From NCBI RefSeq assembly GCF_018417595.1, contig NZ_CP070982.1, forward strand, positions 62,001 to 126,000: 64,000 bases of DNA. Reading direction: 5' to 3'. The stretch comes from Pseudomonas entomophila. Its GTDB lineage: Bacteria; Pseudomonadota; Gammaproteobacteria; Pseudomonadales; Pseudomonadaceae. Below, piece by piece: positions 54,197 to 61,903 of this stretch. The translations under genes were made by a program, and so were the position numbers. Each line of letters begins with the position of its first letter. The first letter of the stretch is position 1. The notes beneath the pieces were generated by a model. That model was not told the DNA's origin, did no database searches, and saw only the letters and a program-made list of their open reading frames with translations.

Positions 54197-55504
54197 TCAG
54201 AGTGTGCTGAACAGCGGGAACGTCCCCAGGGCCAGCGCGCCGAACATTATGCACAGGCACACCAGCACTGCCCACTTGAGGGTGAAGCGCTGATGGTCGC
54301 CGAACTCGATGCCGGCCAGGGCCACCAGCAGGTAGGTGGAGGGTACCAGCGGGCTGAGCAGGTGTACCGGCTGCCCGACGATCGACGCACGGGCCATTTC
54401 CACCGGGGTGACGCCATAGTGGCTGGCGAACTCCGACAGCACCGGCAGTACGCCGTAGTAGAAGGCGTCGTTGGACATGAAGAAGGTGAACGGCATGCTG
54501 ACGATGGCGGTGATCACCGCCATGTACGGGCCGAACGCCTCCGGAATCACCGCCAGCAGGCTCTTGGACATGGCGTCGACCATGCCGGTGCCTGACAGGA
54601 TGCCGGTGAAGATGCCCGCAGCGAAGATCAGCCCGCTGACGGCCAGCACGCTGGAGGCGTGGGCGGCGATACGGTCCTTCTGCTGTTGCAGGCACGGGTA
54701 GTTGACGATCATGGCGATACTGAAGGCGATCATGAACAGCACCGGCAGCGGCAGCAGGCCGGCAATCAGTGCGACCATCAACGCCGCAGTCAGGGCGCCG
54801 TTGAACCAGATCAGTTTCGGGCGGCGGGCCTCAGGGAACTGCGACACGCTGATTTCGCTGTGGTCGATGTCGTCGGTCGGCAGGTGCAGCTCGCCGAGGC
54901 GGGCGCGCTCGCGCTTGCCGTACCAGTAGGCGATGGCCAGGATCGCCGCCACACCAAAGGCCATGGCCGGGATCATCGGCACGAAGATGTCCGACGGGTC
55001 CACGTGCAGGGCGCTGGCGGCGCGAGCGGTGGGGCCGCCCCACGGGGTCATGTTCATCACCCCGCCGGCGAGGATGATCAGGCCGGCCATGATCCGCGGG
55101 CTCATCCCCAGGCGGCTGTAAAGCGGCAGCATGGCGGCGCAGCAGATCATGTAGGTGGTGGCGCCGTCACCGTCGAGGGACACCACCAGGGCCAGCACGG
55201 CGGTGCCGACCGACACTTTCAGCGGGTCGCCCTTGACCAGCTTGAGGATCTTGCGCACGGCCGGGTCGAACAGGCCGGAGTCGATCATCAGGGCGAAATA
55301 CAGAATGGCGAACATCAGCATCACGCCGGTGGGCGCGAGTTTGCTGATGCCTTCGAGCATCATTGGGCCGATCTTGGCGGAAAAGCCGCCGAACAGGGCG
55401 AACAGGATCGGTACCAGGATCAGGGCGATCAAGGCCGACAGGCGCTTGGTCATGATCAGGTACATGAAAGTGATGACCATGGCGAAGCCGAGGAAGGTCA
55501 GCAT
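54197..55504 (-). CDS. CitMHS-family citrate:metal symporter
   Basis: 435-residue inner-membrane carrier with about 12 helices, matching the citrate-Mg2+/Ca2+ transporter family by its length and stretches such as VSLDGDGATTYMICCAAMLPLY and GGVMNMTPWGGPTARAASAL (shown here in part). It should import metal-citrate complexes with protons. GGAG lies 8 bases before the ATG at 55504. The metal partner cannot be read from the sequence. Confidence 0.88.
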   Translation of the reverse strand: MLTFLGFAMVITFMYLIMTKRLSALIALILVPILFALFGGFSAKIGPMMLEGISKLAPTGVMLMFAILYFALMIDSGLFDPAVRKILKLVKGDPLKVSVGTAVLALVVSLDGDGATTYMICCAAMLPLYSRLGMSPRIMAGLIILAGGVMNMTPWGGPTARAASALHVDPSDIFVPMIPAMAFGVAAILAIAYWYGKRERARLGELHLPTDDIDHSEISVSQFPEARRPKLIWFNGALTAALMVALIAGLLPLPVLFMIAFSIAMIVNYPCLQQQKDRIAAHASSVLAVSGLIFAAGIFTGILSGTGMVDAMSKSLLAVIPEAFGPYMAVITAIVSMPFTFFMSNDAFYYGVLPVLSEFASHYGVTPVEMARASIVGQPVHLLSPLVPSTYLLVALAGIEFGDHQRFTLKWAVLVCLCIMFGALALGTFPLFSTL

Positions 55505-55772
55505 GGCGGTACTCCAGGCGTGGCGCGGCGAAAGGAAGGACGATTCGGGCGGATCAGCGCGTCAGGCGCTGCGCGAGGAGCAGGCGGAGGGGTACTGCGA
55601 AAAGGCGGGCACAGGAAAACATCAGAATCACCATTGTTGTTGTTGATTGGGCCGGGCGCGGAAGTTTCCGGGGGCCCTGGCTGACCGGTCTGCTGCCGGT
55701 GGTGGCGCTATCCTATGTGGGCAAGCTTTCAGCCAGCTTTCGCCAGGTACGAGGCGACGGGAGGTCGATTCG

Positions 55773-56174
55773 ATGTCGAATGTCGAGGAAGGCGGCTGCC
55801 ATTGCGGCGCGCTGCGGTACCGATTGGAGGGTGAGCTGGGCGATGTCGCCCATTGCCATTGCTCGATCTGCCGGCGGGTCAGTGGTGGCACTCTGGTGAC
55901 CTGGGTCAGCGTGCCCCTTGAGGGCTTCCAGTGGTTATCGGGGTCGCCGCAGCGCTATGTGGCACCCGCCAGCTGCAGCCGGTATTTCTGTGGGCTTTGT
56001 GGCGCGCATGTGGCATTGGTGACCACTCTCAGCCCGCAGACCATCGATGTGACGGTGGCGACGCTGGATCATCCGGAACGGGTGCGGCCGAACCGGCATA
56101 TCTGGGTGGGTAGCCGGTTGCCGTGGTTGAAGGTGGATGACGGGTTGCCTGCGGAGGACGAAGAGCACCTGTAA
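55773..56174 (+). CDS. GFA-family (glutathione-dependent formaldehyde-activating-like) zinc protein
   Basis: 133-residue cytoplasmic protein with the Cys pattern of the GFA (CENP-V) family: CHCG (Cys9, Cys11), CHCSIC (Cys28, Cys30, Cys33) and FCGLCG further on, which bind two zinc ions. The family name comes from one member; most, including probably this one, have unknown substrates. GGGAGG 8 bases before the ATG at 55773 supports the start over the longer reading. Confidence 0.85.
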   Translation: MSNVEEGGCHCGALRYRLEGELGDVAHCHCSICRRVSGGTLVTWVSVPLEGFQWLSGSPQRYVAPASCSRYFCGLCGAHVALVTTLSPQTIDVTVATLDHPERVRPNRHIWVGSRLPWLKVDDGLPAEDEEHL

Positions 56175-56200
56175 CGTCGCTGTCTGTGTCCCGTACTTCC

Positions 56201-56287
56201 CTGTAGGAGCGGCTTTAGCCGCGATCACCCGCCAAGCGGGTGCTGGACCGCGGTGTCCGCTTCGCGGCTGAAGCCGCTCCTACAGGG
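56201..56287. repeat. REP pair, TAGGAGCGG family
   Basis: Arms of 25 bases at 56201-56225 and 56263-56287, one mismatch (CTTTAG against CTGAAG), between the convergent GFA and DUF4105 genes. Confidence 0.9.
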
Positions 56288-56305
56288 GGCCGGTGCGATT
56301 CAACA

Positions 56306-58264
56306 TCAAGGTAGCTGCAGGCCCCCGGCGGCCTTGTGCAGCGCCCGCAGGTGCTCGCCCACCTGCTTGATATTGGCTTCCACCGCCTTGATTTCCCGGC
56401 CCCGCTCCGGCCCCAGCAGCGCCCTCACCTGCTGGTCCAGGTCGGTGCTCAGGCGCAGCAGCTGTGCCTGGCGCTCGCTGCTCACCTGCTCCAGCTGCTT
56501 GCGCTCTTCAGGTTGTGGCAAGCCATAGCCACCGGCCCCCAGCAACTCAGCCGGGCGGCTGAGGAAGCCGCTGTTGGCCAGCATCGCCTGCAGGGTTTCG
56601 TTGGCCTTGTCGAAGCTACCGTCCTTGAGCGCACGGCCATTCAGGTAGCGTTGCTTGACCTCGTCCTGGGCCAGCAACAGCTGGCGCCGCAGACTGGCCT
56701 GCTCGAGCAGCAGCAAGGCGGCGCTGGTGCGCAGGTCGGCGCGGTCGAACCACTGCCTGCGTTGTTCGGCGTCCAGTGCCAGCCAGTCTTCCACGGCGGC
56801 CTGCTTGATCGGCAAGTGCTTGCGCAGCACATCGAACATGGCCTGGTAGCGGTCGCGGTAGGAGTCGAAGCGATAACCCAGGCGCAACGCCTCCCGAGGG
56901 TCGTCCAGCACACTGGTGTCGGCCAGCCCCCTACCCTTCATGACCTCGAGCAGGCCATTGGGCATGATGCTGTCCAGGTCGTTGAAGCGGGGGTTGCCGG
57001 TGCCGCTGCGCAGCAGCTTCAGCGATTCCACCGCGCAGTTGTTGGACAGGAAGTAGTAATTGCCGTCGTAGCTCCAGTGCATCTCGGCGGCCTGGCGCAC
57101 CAGGTTCTCGATTTCATCGCGGTTGAGCTTGATCGGTACCGAGGCCAGGCTGCGCAGTTCGGTCTTGGTGTACTCGTCGATCACCTGCCCCAGCGGCAGC
57201 ACGAACAGGCGCGAGGGGTAGGCGCCGACCAGGCCATCCCAGCTGGACAGTTGCACATCGTTGACGAAGGCGCGGTACGACAGCACCAGGTGCTGGTCGA
57301 GGTCGAGCCGGCATGCTGGGCCACGGGGGCGGCCGGGGGCGCAGATCACCAGGCGCAGCATGCTGTGGCCCCAGCGGCTGACCCAGTTCTGGTTGGCTTC
57401 GGCGAGCAGGTAGTCGACTTCGTAGACGCGCTCCGGGTCGATCTCGCCGAGCGGCTGGCGGGCGAAGTCGTTGCCAGCGTTGAGGAACGGCAGGCCTTTG
57501 GCGCATGCGTCTTGTCGCGGCGCCCAGCCGAAGTGGTCGCGCAGGTACTGGTTCAGTGCCGGGCGGCGGCAGCCATAGCTGGGGTCTAGTAGAAAGTACT
57601 CCATGTTGACCGCAATGAACTCTTTCGGGCTGCTCAGCTCGTAGCTGTCAGGGCTGCGCACGAGTTGACCGTTGTGCTGCTCGCGCTCGCCACGGCGGCC
57701 GACGTATTGCGGCCAACCGGCCAGGTCGAGCAGGCGCGGGTCGTCACTCAAGGTGAAGCGGCGTTCTGCCTGGCCTCGGCAGTCTTCCGGCAGACCTATC
57801 TTGCCGAGCGCGCCCTGCTGGCGCTTGCAGCGCGAGATCACCTGGCGCTCGGGCGCCGGCCACAGGCGGGCGCGGTCGTAGATGTGGGTCAGTTCATGCA
57901 GGACCGTGGCCAGCAGTTCTTCGCGAACCGTGCCGTGGGGGCGATTGGTCTTCTCGCGGGCAGCGCTGCCGTCGGCAAGGCTTGGCAGCAGGCGGCGATT
58001 GAGGTCCAGCGTGGCGACCGGCGAAGCCTGGCCGTAGGCGTCCTCGGGCATGCGCTCGCTCCAGCTGACCAGGATGCGGCGGTCCAGCTGTTGCTTGAAA
58101 CGCGGTGGCAGCTTGGCCATGGCTTCGTCGAGCAGCGCCTGGCTGGCCTGTTGTTGATGTGGGTCGAGGCCGTCCGCCTGCAGCACCAGTTGCAGGTCGG
58201 CCAGGGCGGGCGTGCCGAGCAGCGTCAGGACGCAGCCGAGCAGCCAGGCACGCGCGCGCTTCAC
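56306..58264 (-). CDS. Exported DUF4105 protein with HELTH zincin-like motif
   Basis: 652-residue periplasmic protein, signal peptide to about residue 22 (PALA-DL). The N-terminal half carries His123-ELT-His127 (VLHELTHIYD) and, 88 residues later, KEFIAVNMEYFL, where Glu215 resembles the third ligand of MtfA-like zincins. The middle (about 280-430) is DUF4105, renamed Lnb-type in recent family lists, with His300 (RWGHSML) and Cys410 (SNNCAVES) as a likely Cys/His pair. The C-terminus is helical and Gln/Arg/Leu-rich. Its start overlaps the stop of a DUF2388 gene by four bases (ATGA). Reaction and substrate are unknown. Confidence 0.85.
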   Translation of the reverse strand: MKRARAWLLGCVLTLLGTPALADLQLVLQADGLDPHQQQASQALLDEAMAKLPPRFKQQLDRRILVSWSERMPEDAYGQASPVATLDLNRRLLPSLADGSAAREKTNRPHGTVREELLATVLHELTHIYDRARLWPAPERQVISRCKRQQGALGKIGLPEDCRGQAERRFTLSDDPRLLDLAGWPQYVGRRGEREQHNGQLVRSPDSYELSSPKEFIAVNMEYFLLDPSYGCRRPALNQYLRDHFGWAPRQDACAKGLPFLNAGNDFARQPLGEIDPERVYEVDYLLAEANQNWVSRWGHSMLRLVICAPGRPRGPACRLDLDQHLVLSYRAFVNDVQLSSWDGLVGAYPSRLFVLPLGQVIDEYTKTELRSLASVPIKLNRDEIENLVRQAAEMHWSYDGNYYFLSNNCAVESLKLLRSGTGNPRFNDLDSIMPNGLLEVMKGRGLADTSVLDDPREALRLGYRFDSYRDRYQAMFDVLRKHLPIKQAAVEDWLALDAEQRRQWFDRADLRTSAALLLLEQASLRRQLLLAQDEVKQRYLNGRALKDGSFDKANETLQAMLANSGFLSRPAELLGAGGYGLPQPEERKQLEQVSSERQAQLLRLSTDLDQQVRALLGPERGREIKAVEANIKQVGEHLRALHKAAGGLQLP

Positions 58265-58581
58265 AGGGCGAGGATGGCTTCGGCCAGGACCTGGTCGCTG
58301 GCGTCGCGTGCTTCAGGCACGCGGGCGCGCAGGGTGCCGAAGGCGGCTTCGAGTTGGGCGCCGCGGATATCGCCGTTGCTGGCGACGAAGCTGGCGGCGT
58401 CGTCATGGGCTTCGCGCACGACCTTCGAGTCGCGGATCGAGGTGGTGGTGTCGGAGGTGAAGTCGATCGAACGGCCGAAGGCACGGACGATGATGTTGCT
58501 GGTGGCCACCAGGGTGTGGGCCTGGGCAAGGTCGGCCAGTAGCAGCATGCCGAGGGTGGCGGCGATCAGCGGTTTACGCAT
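58261..58581 (-). CDS. DUF2388 exported protein, copy 1
   Basis: 106 residues, signal peptide to about 21 (LAQA-HT). The mature part contains the family core DDAASFVASNGDIRGAQLEA (about 59-78) and ends SDQVLAEAILAL. It is the third of three tandem paralogues in transcription order and overlaps the DUF4105 start, so it is translationally coupled to it. Some databases call this family a Holliday-junction protein; an exported 85-residue domain makes that unlikely. Confidence 0.85.
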   Translation of the reverse strand: MRKPLIAATLGMLLLADLAQAHTLVATSNIIVRAFGRSIDFTSDTTTSIRDSKVVREAHDDAASFVASNGDIRGAQLEAAFGTLRARVPEARDASDQVLAEAILAL

Positions 58582-58614
58582 GGAGCATCTCCGGGAATAC
58601 GAGGAGTGGTGTGG

Positions 58615-58908
58615 TTATTGGACGAGAATCGCTTCGGCCAGTTCAAGGTCGCCGACGGAGTGCCGCGAGCAGCCCTGGCGCAGTGTGTTGAGCGCCGCCT
58701 GCAGGCGGGCTCCGCGGATCAGGCCGTCACTGGCGACGAAGGCTGCGGCATCGTCTCGAGCGCCTGCGACCAGCTTGCGGTCGAAGGGCGCGCTGGTTAC
58801 CTGGCTGGTGACGAAGCCGGTCAGGAACGGTGCCTGGGTGGTGGCGTCCATGGCATGGGCGCTTCCCACGCCGGCGAGGGCGAACAGCAAGGGCAACAGA
58901 TAACGCAT
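58615..58908 (-). CDS. DUF2388 exported protein, copy 2
   Basis: 97 residues, signal peptide to about 19 (SAHA-MD). Same core (DDAAAFVASDGLIRGARLQA) and the same ending (LELAEAILVQ), but it is shorter before the core and carries a single Cys (RQGCSRHS), absent from the mature parts of the other two copies. 33 bases separate it from copy 1. Confidence 0.85.
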   Translation of the reverse strand: MRYLLPLLFALAGVGSAHAMDATTQAPFLTGFVTSQVTSAPFDRKLVAGARDDAAAFVASDGLIRGARLQAALNTLRQGCSRHSVGDLELAEAILVQ

Positions 58909-58997
58909 GGGCTTTCTGGGGCGATGATCTCGGGCTGTGAAGGCTACTCCGGATTCCCTGGGCAGGGCCAGTGAATCCGGGTGTGGAGCCGGCTCTA

Positions 58998-59315
58998 TCA
59001 GAGGGCGAGGATGGCGCGTGCCAGTTGTGCGTCGCTGGCTTGCAGCTCGGGCAGTTGCTGGCGGATGTGCATGAATGCGCTTTCCAGCTTGGCGCCGCGG
59101 ATCGCGCCTTCGCTGCCGACGAAGCTGGCGGCGTCGTCGCGGGCGGCCTGGACGATCTTGTCGTCACGGAACGACGAGGAAATGTCGGACGTGGCGTCGG
59201 TGGTGGCAGCGACGGCGCCCACCACGGCATCGGTGGTGACGACGAAGCTGGTGGCATTGGCTGCGCCGGCACAGGCCAGCAACAGGGCGGCGCCAAACAG
59301 ATGATTACGGGACAT
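58998..59315 (-). CDS. DUF2388 exported protein, copy 3
   Basis: 105 residues, signal peptide to about 21 (ANAT-SF region). Core DDAASFVGSEGAIRGAKLES and ending SDAQLARAILAL. The region before the core (VTTDAVVGAVAATTDATSDI) resembles copy 1 more than copy 2. First gene of the operon, 89 bases before copy 2; an inferred promoter lies about 140-180 bases upstream. Confidence 0.85.
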   Translation of the reverse strand: MSRNHLFGAALLLACAGAANATSFVVTTDAVVGAVAATTDATSDISSSFRDDKIVQAARDDAASFVGSEGAIRGAKLESAFMHIRQQLPELQASDAQLARAILAL

Positions 59316-59463
59316 GGTCGAGGGACTCCTGCACAGGGGCTGGGTGGATCTGCTTATCGGACGCTGCCTGGGTTCGTCGCGGTACGTTTTCTTCCAGGCG
59401 TGTAGGACAAGCGTAACACGCCGTGGTTCTGCCGCTCGGGGCGGAGAAACATCACAATTCGTA

Positions 59464-59492
59464 ACTGTACTTGCCGATATTTGTTAATGCAA
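59464..59492 (-). promoter_or_regulatory. Candidate promoter of the DUF2388-DUF4105 operon
   Basis: On the minus strand TTGCAT (59492-59487) and TACAGT (59469-59464) are 17 bases apart, a fair sigma-70 match. The -10 lies inside GTAACTGTACT, a motif repeated upstream of the DUF1127 gene. Confidence 0.4.
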
Positions 59493-59544
59493 AACTGTTA
59501 TGGTTTCTGTTGTGACGCGTCTAATACGGGCCATACAAACAGAA

Positions 59545-59572
59545 AACCCGTCGCAGTTGCCTGCGACGGGTT
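59545..59572 (-). terminator. Intrinsic terminator after the DUF1127 gene
   Basis: AACCCGTCGCAG-TTGC-CTGCGACGGGTT, perfect stem, followed on the minus strand by TTCTGTTT. Confidence 0.8.
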
Positions 59573-59613
59573 CTTCTGAATTCGCGGTGCCGACGCCGGT
59601 CGGCGACCGAAGC

Positions 59614-59826
59614 TTAGCGCCAGAACGGCTTGCTCAGCTCTTCGTAGCGCTGCGACTCGCTGATACCAGCGTCGGCCAGCAGGCGCGAGTCCAGGCGCGC
59701 CAGTTGGCGGCGGCTGGCCATGCGGCGCTGCCACAGTACCAGAGTGGACAGGACGCGCAGCGGCAGGGGGGCGTTAGAGGCTTGGGCGTTTTCGAAAACC
59801 AGGTCGGAACTGAGGGTACGTTCCAT
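59614..59826 (-). CDS. DUF1127 (YjiS-like) small protein
   Basis: 70-residue cytoplasmic protein whose C-terminal half is the DUF1127 motif, RQLARLDSRLLADAGIS followed by aromatic and Arg residues. Short DUF1127 proteins have been tied to RNA turnover and phosphate or carbon stress in alphaproteobacteria; in E. coli yjiS stands next to a MocR-type regulator. GGAAGGA lies 10 bases before the ATG. A dense cluster of ACTGT/ACAGT motifs lies upstream, and a clean terminator downstream makes it a single-gene unit. Confidence 0.88.
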   Translation of the reverse strand: MERTLSSDLVFENAQASNAPLPLRVLSTLVLWQRRMASRRQLARLDSRLLADAGISESQRYEELSKPFWR

Positions 59827-59902
59827 GATGTGTCATCCTTCCGCTTGTGGCGGCATTAGGGAGTGATTTAACTGGTGCCCATCTTCCTCCTCTGTTGTCC
59901 AT

Positions 59903-60076
59903 AACAGTAGATACAGTTCTGCTGTAATACGATGGCTCAGTTAACTGTGTAACCCTACTGTTACACTCGAAAGTGACGTAACTGTACTGGTCTGCACGAT
60001 AATGGTGCGTTTCTTGATGAAATGAGGAAGTTGCGCGGCAGGAAGGGTGACTTTTACCAGTACAGTAGAACAGTTT
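59903..60076. promoter_or_regulatory. Cluster of ACTGT/ACAGT motifs upstream of DUF1127 gene
   Basis: AT-rich region with AACAGT (59903), ACAGTT (59913), TTAACTGTGTAAC (59941), CTACTGTTACACT (59956), GTAACTGTACTGG (59978) and CCAGTACAGT plus AACAGTT (60058-60075). The AACTGTACTGG and CCAGTACAGT copies are inverted relative to each other. It looks like a multi-site operator; the regulator is unknown. Confidence 0.5.
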
Positions 60077-60095
60077 TTAATGTTTGCTGCGGCCT

Positions 60096-60168
60096 CTGTA
60101 GGAGCGGCTTTAGCCGCGATTACCCCGCGAAGGTGTTGCCTGCATCGCGGCTAAAGCCGCTCCTACAG
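60096..60168. repeat. REP pair, TAGGAGCGGCTTTAGCCGCG variant
   Basis: Perfect 25-base arms at 60096-60120 and 60144-60168, after the CoA-transferase stop. Together with the motif cluster this fills the 397-base gap 59827-60223. Confidence 0.9.
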
Positions 60169-60223
60169 TATTCATGACGCGGGGCAGGTCTTGGCCTGCC
60201 CCGCGATGGATGCACCTGGTGGA

Positions 60224-61717
60224 TCAACCGACGAGCATGCGCCCGGTCTCTTCCAGGTTCTCGTGCCAGCTCAAGGCCTCGCGCAGGATGTGCGGGGTAT
60301 GGCCGCCGCGCTGGCAGGCGCGCTCGAAGTAGTCGTTCAGCGCGGCGCGGTAGTCTGGGTGCACGCAGTTGTCGATGATCACCCGGGCGCGCTCGCGCGG
60401 CGCCAGGCCACGCAGGTCCGCCAGGCCCACCTCGGTCACCAGGATGTCCACGTCATGCTCGGTGTGGTCGACGTGGCTGACCATCGGCACCACGCTGGAA
60501 ATCGCGCCGCCCTTGGCGATCGACTTGGTGACGAAGATCGCCAGGTGGGCGTTGCGGGCGAAGTCGCCCGAGCCACCGATGCCGTTCATCATCTTGGTGC
60601 CGCAGACGTGGGTCGAGTTGACGTTGCCATAGATGTCGAACTCCAGCGCCGTGTTGATGCCGATGATCCCCAGGCGACGCACCACTTCAGGGTGGTTGGA
60701 GATCTCCTGCGGGCGCAGCACCAGCTTATCCTTGTAGCGCTCCAGGTTGCCGAACACATCGGCGTTGCGGCGGCTCGACAGGGTGATCGAACTGCCCGAG
60801 GCGAAGCTCAGCTTGCCAGCGTCGATCAGGTCGAAGGTCGAGTCCTGCAGCACTTCGGAGTACATGGTCAGGTTTTCGAACGGCGACTCGATCAGGCCGC
60901 ACATCACCGCGTTGGCGATGCTGCCGATGCCGGCCTGCAGCGGGCCGAGGTTGTTGCTCATGCGGCCGGCGTCCACTTCGCCCTTGAGGAAGGCGATCAG
61001 GTGGTCGGCGATGCCCTGGGTCTCGTGGTCGGGCGGCAGCACGGTGGACGGCGAGTCCGGCTGGTCGCTGATGACGATACCGACGATCTTGGCCGGGTCG
61101 ATCGGGATGGCGGTGCTGCCGATGCGGTCGTCGACCTTCACCAGCGGGATCGGGGTGCGGGTCGGGCGGTAGGTCGGGATATAGATGTCGTGCAGGCCTT
61201 CGAGGTTGGCGTTGTGCGACAGGTTGATCTCGACGATGACCTGCTTGGCGAAGATCGCGAAGCTGGCCGAGTTGCCGACGGAAGTGGTCGGCACGATGTG
61301 GCCCTGTTCGGTGATCGCCACCGCTTCGATGACCGCGATATCCGGCAGGGTGAGCTGTTTGTTGCGCAACTGCTCGACGGTTTCCGACAGGTGCTGGTCG
61401 ATGAACATCACCTTGCCGTCGTTGATGGCCTTGCGCAGGGTGCTGTCGACCTGGAACGGCATGCGCCGCGCCAGCACGCCGGCTTCGGTCAGTTGCTTGT
61501 CCAGGTCGTTGCCCAGGCTGGCGCCGGTCATCAGGCTGATCTTCAGCGGCGACTGTTTGGCGCGCTCGGCCAGTGCATGGGGCACGGCCTTGGCTTCGCC
61601 GGCGCGGGTGAAACCGCTCATGCCGACGGTCATGCCGTCCTGGATCAGGCCAGCGGCATCAGCCGCACTCATTACCTTGCTGTGCAGGGAGGACAAGCGG
61701 ATACGATCACGGTACAT
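60224..61717 (-). CDS. Acetyl-CoA hydrolase/transferase (succinate:acetate CoA-transferase type)
   Basis: 497-residue cytoplasmic enzyme of the class I CoA-transferase family, full length. Characteristic stretches include GMTVGMSGFTRAGEAKAVP near the N-terminus and CGTKMMNGIGGSGDFARNAH in the second half. It probably moves CoA between succinyl-CoA and acetate, which bypasses a tricarboxylic acid cycle step and detoxifies acetate. Hydrolase activity cannot be excluded. An exact Anr/FNR box lies 106 bases upstream, suggesting induction at low oxygen. Confidence 0.9.
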   Translation of the reverse strand: MYRDRIRLSSLHSKVMSAADAAGLIQDGMTVGMSGFTRAGEAKAVPHALAERAKQSPLKISLMTGASLGNDLDKQLTEAGVLARRMPFQVDSTLRKAINDGKVMFIDQHLSETVEQLRNKQLTLPDIAVIEAVAITEQGHIVPTTSVGNSASFAIFAKQVIVEINLSHNANLEGLHDIYIPTYRPTRTPIPLVKVDDRIGSTAIPIDPAKIVGIVISDQPDSPSTVLPPDHETQGIADHLIAFLKGEVDAGRMSNNLGPLQAGIGSIANAVMCGLIESPFENLTMYSEVLQDSTFDLIDAGKLSFASGSSITLSSRRNADVFGNLERYKDKLVLRPQEISNHPEVVRRLGIIGINTALEFDIYGNVNSTHVCGTKMMNGIGGSGDFARNAHLAIFVTKSIAKGGAISSVVPMVSHVDHTEHDVDILVTEVGLADLRGLAPRERARVIIDNCVHPDYRAALNDYFERACQRGGHTPHILREALSWHENLEETGRMLVG

Positions 61718-61822
61718 GGATTGTTATCTCGGGCTACTGAGGCTACTGGAAGCGCAGTCTAGAGATTTCGCCTGGTGCCGTCCCGCGACCATGGTCGTAG
61801 GCGAAGGCCGGAAATAGAGCCG

Positions 61823-61836
61823 TTGATCTGGATCAA
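61823..61836. promoter_or_regulatory. Anr/FNR box
   Basis: TTGAT-CTGG-ATCAA is a perfect match to the Anr/FNR dyad. If centred at -41.5 it would place a minus-strand start near 61788, 71 bases before the CoA-transferase ATG. Confidence 0.65.
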
Positions 61837-61845
61837 GCAAACGAA

Positions 61846-61876
61846 AAGGCCCCCGGGAATATCTCCCGGGGGCCTT
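61846..61876 (-). terminator. Intrinsic terminator after pntB
   Basis: AAGGCCCCCGGGA and TCCCGGGGGCCTT pair perfectly over 13 bases with a 5-base loop; on the minus strand the stem runs into TTTTCGTTTG. Confidence 0.88.
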
Positions 61877-61903
61877 ATGCGCTTCTATATATAGAAGGGC
61901 TGA

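Noticed and set aside
58261..59315. Holliday-junction resolvase subunit annotation for DUF2388 proteins
   Set aside because: All three are short exported proteins with signal peptides; nothing in them resembles a DNA-processing helicase subunit.
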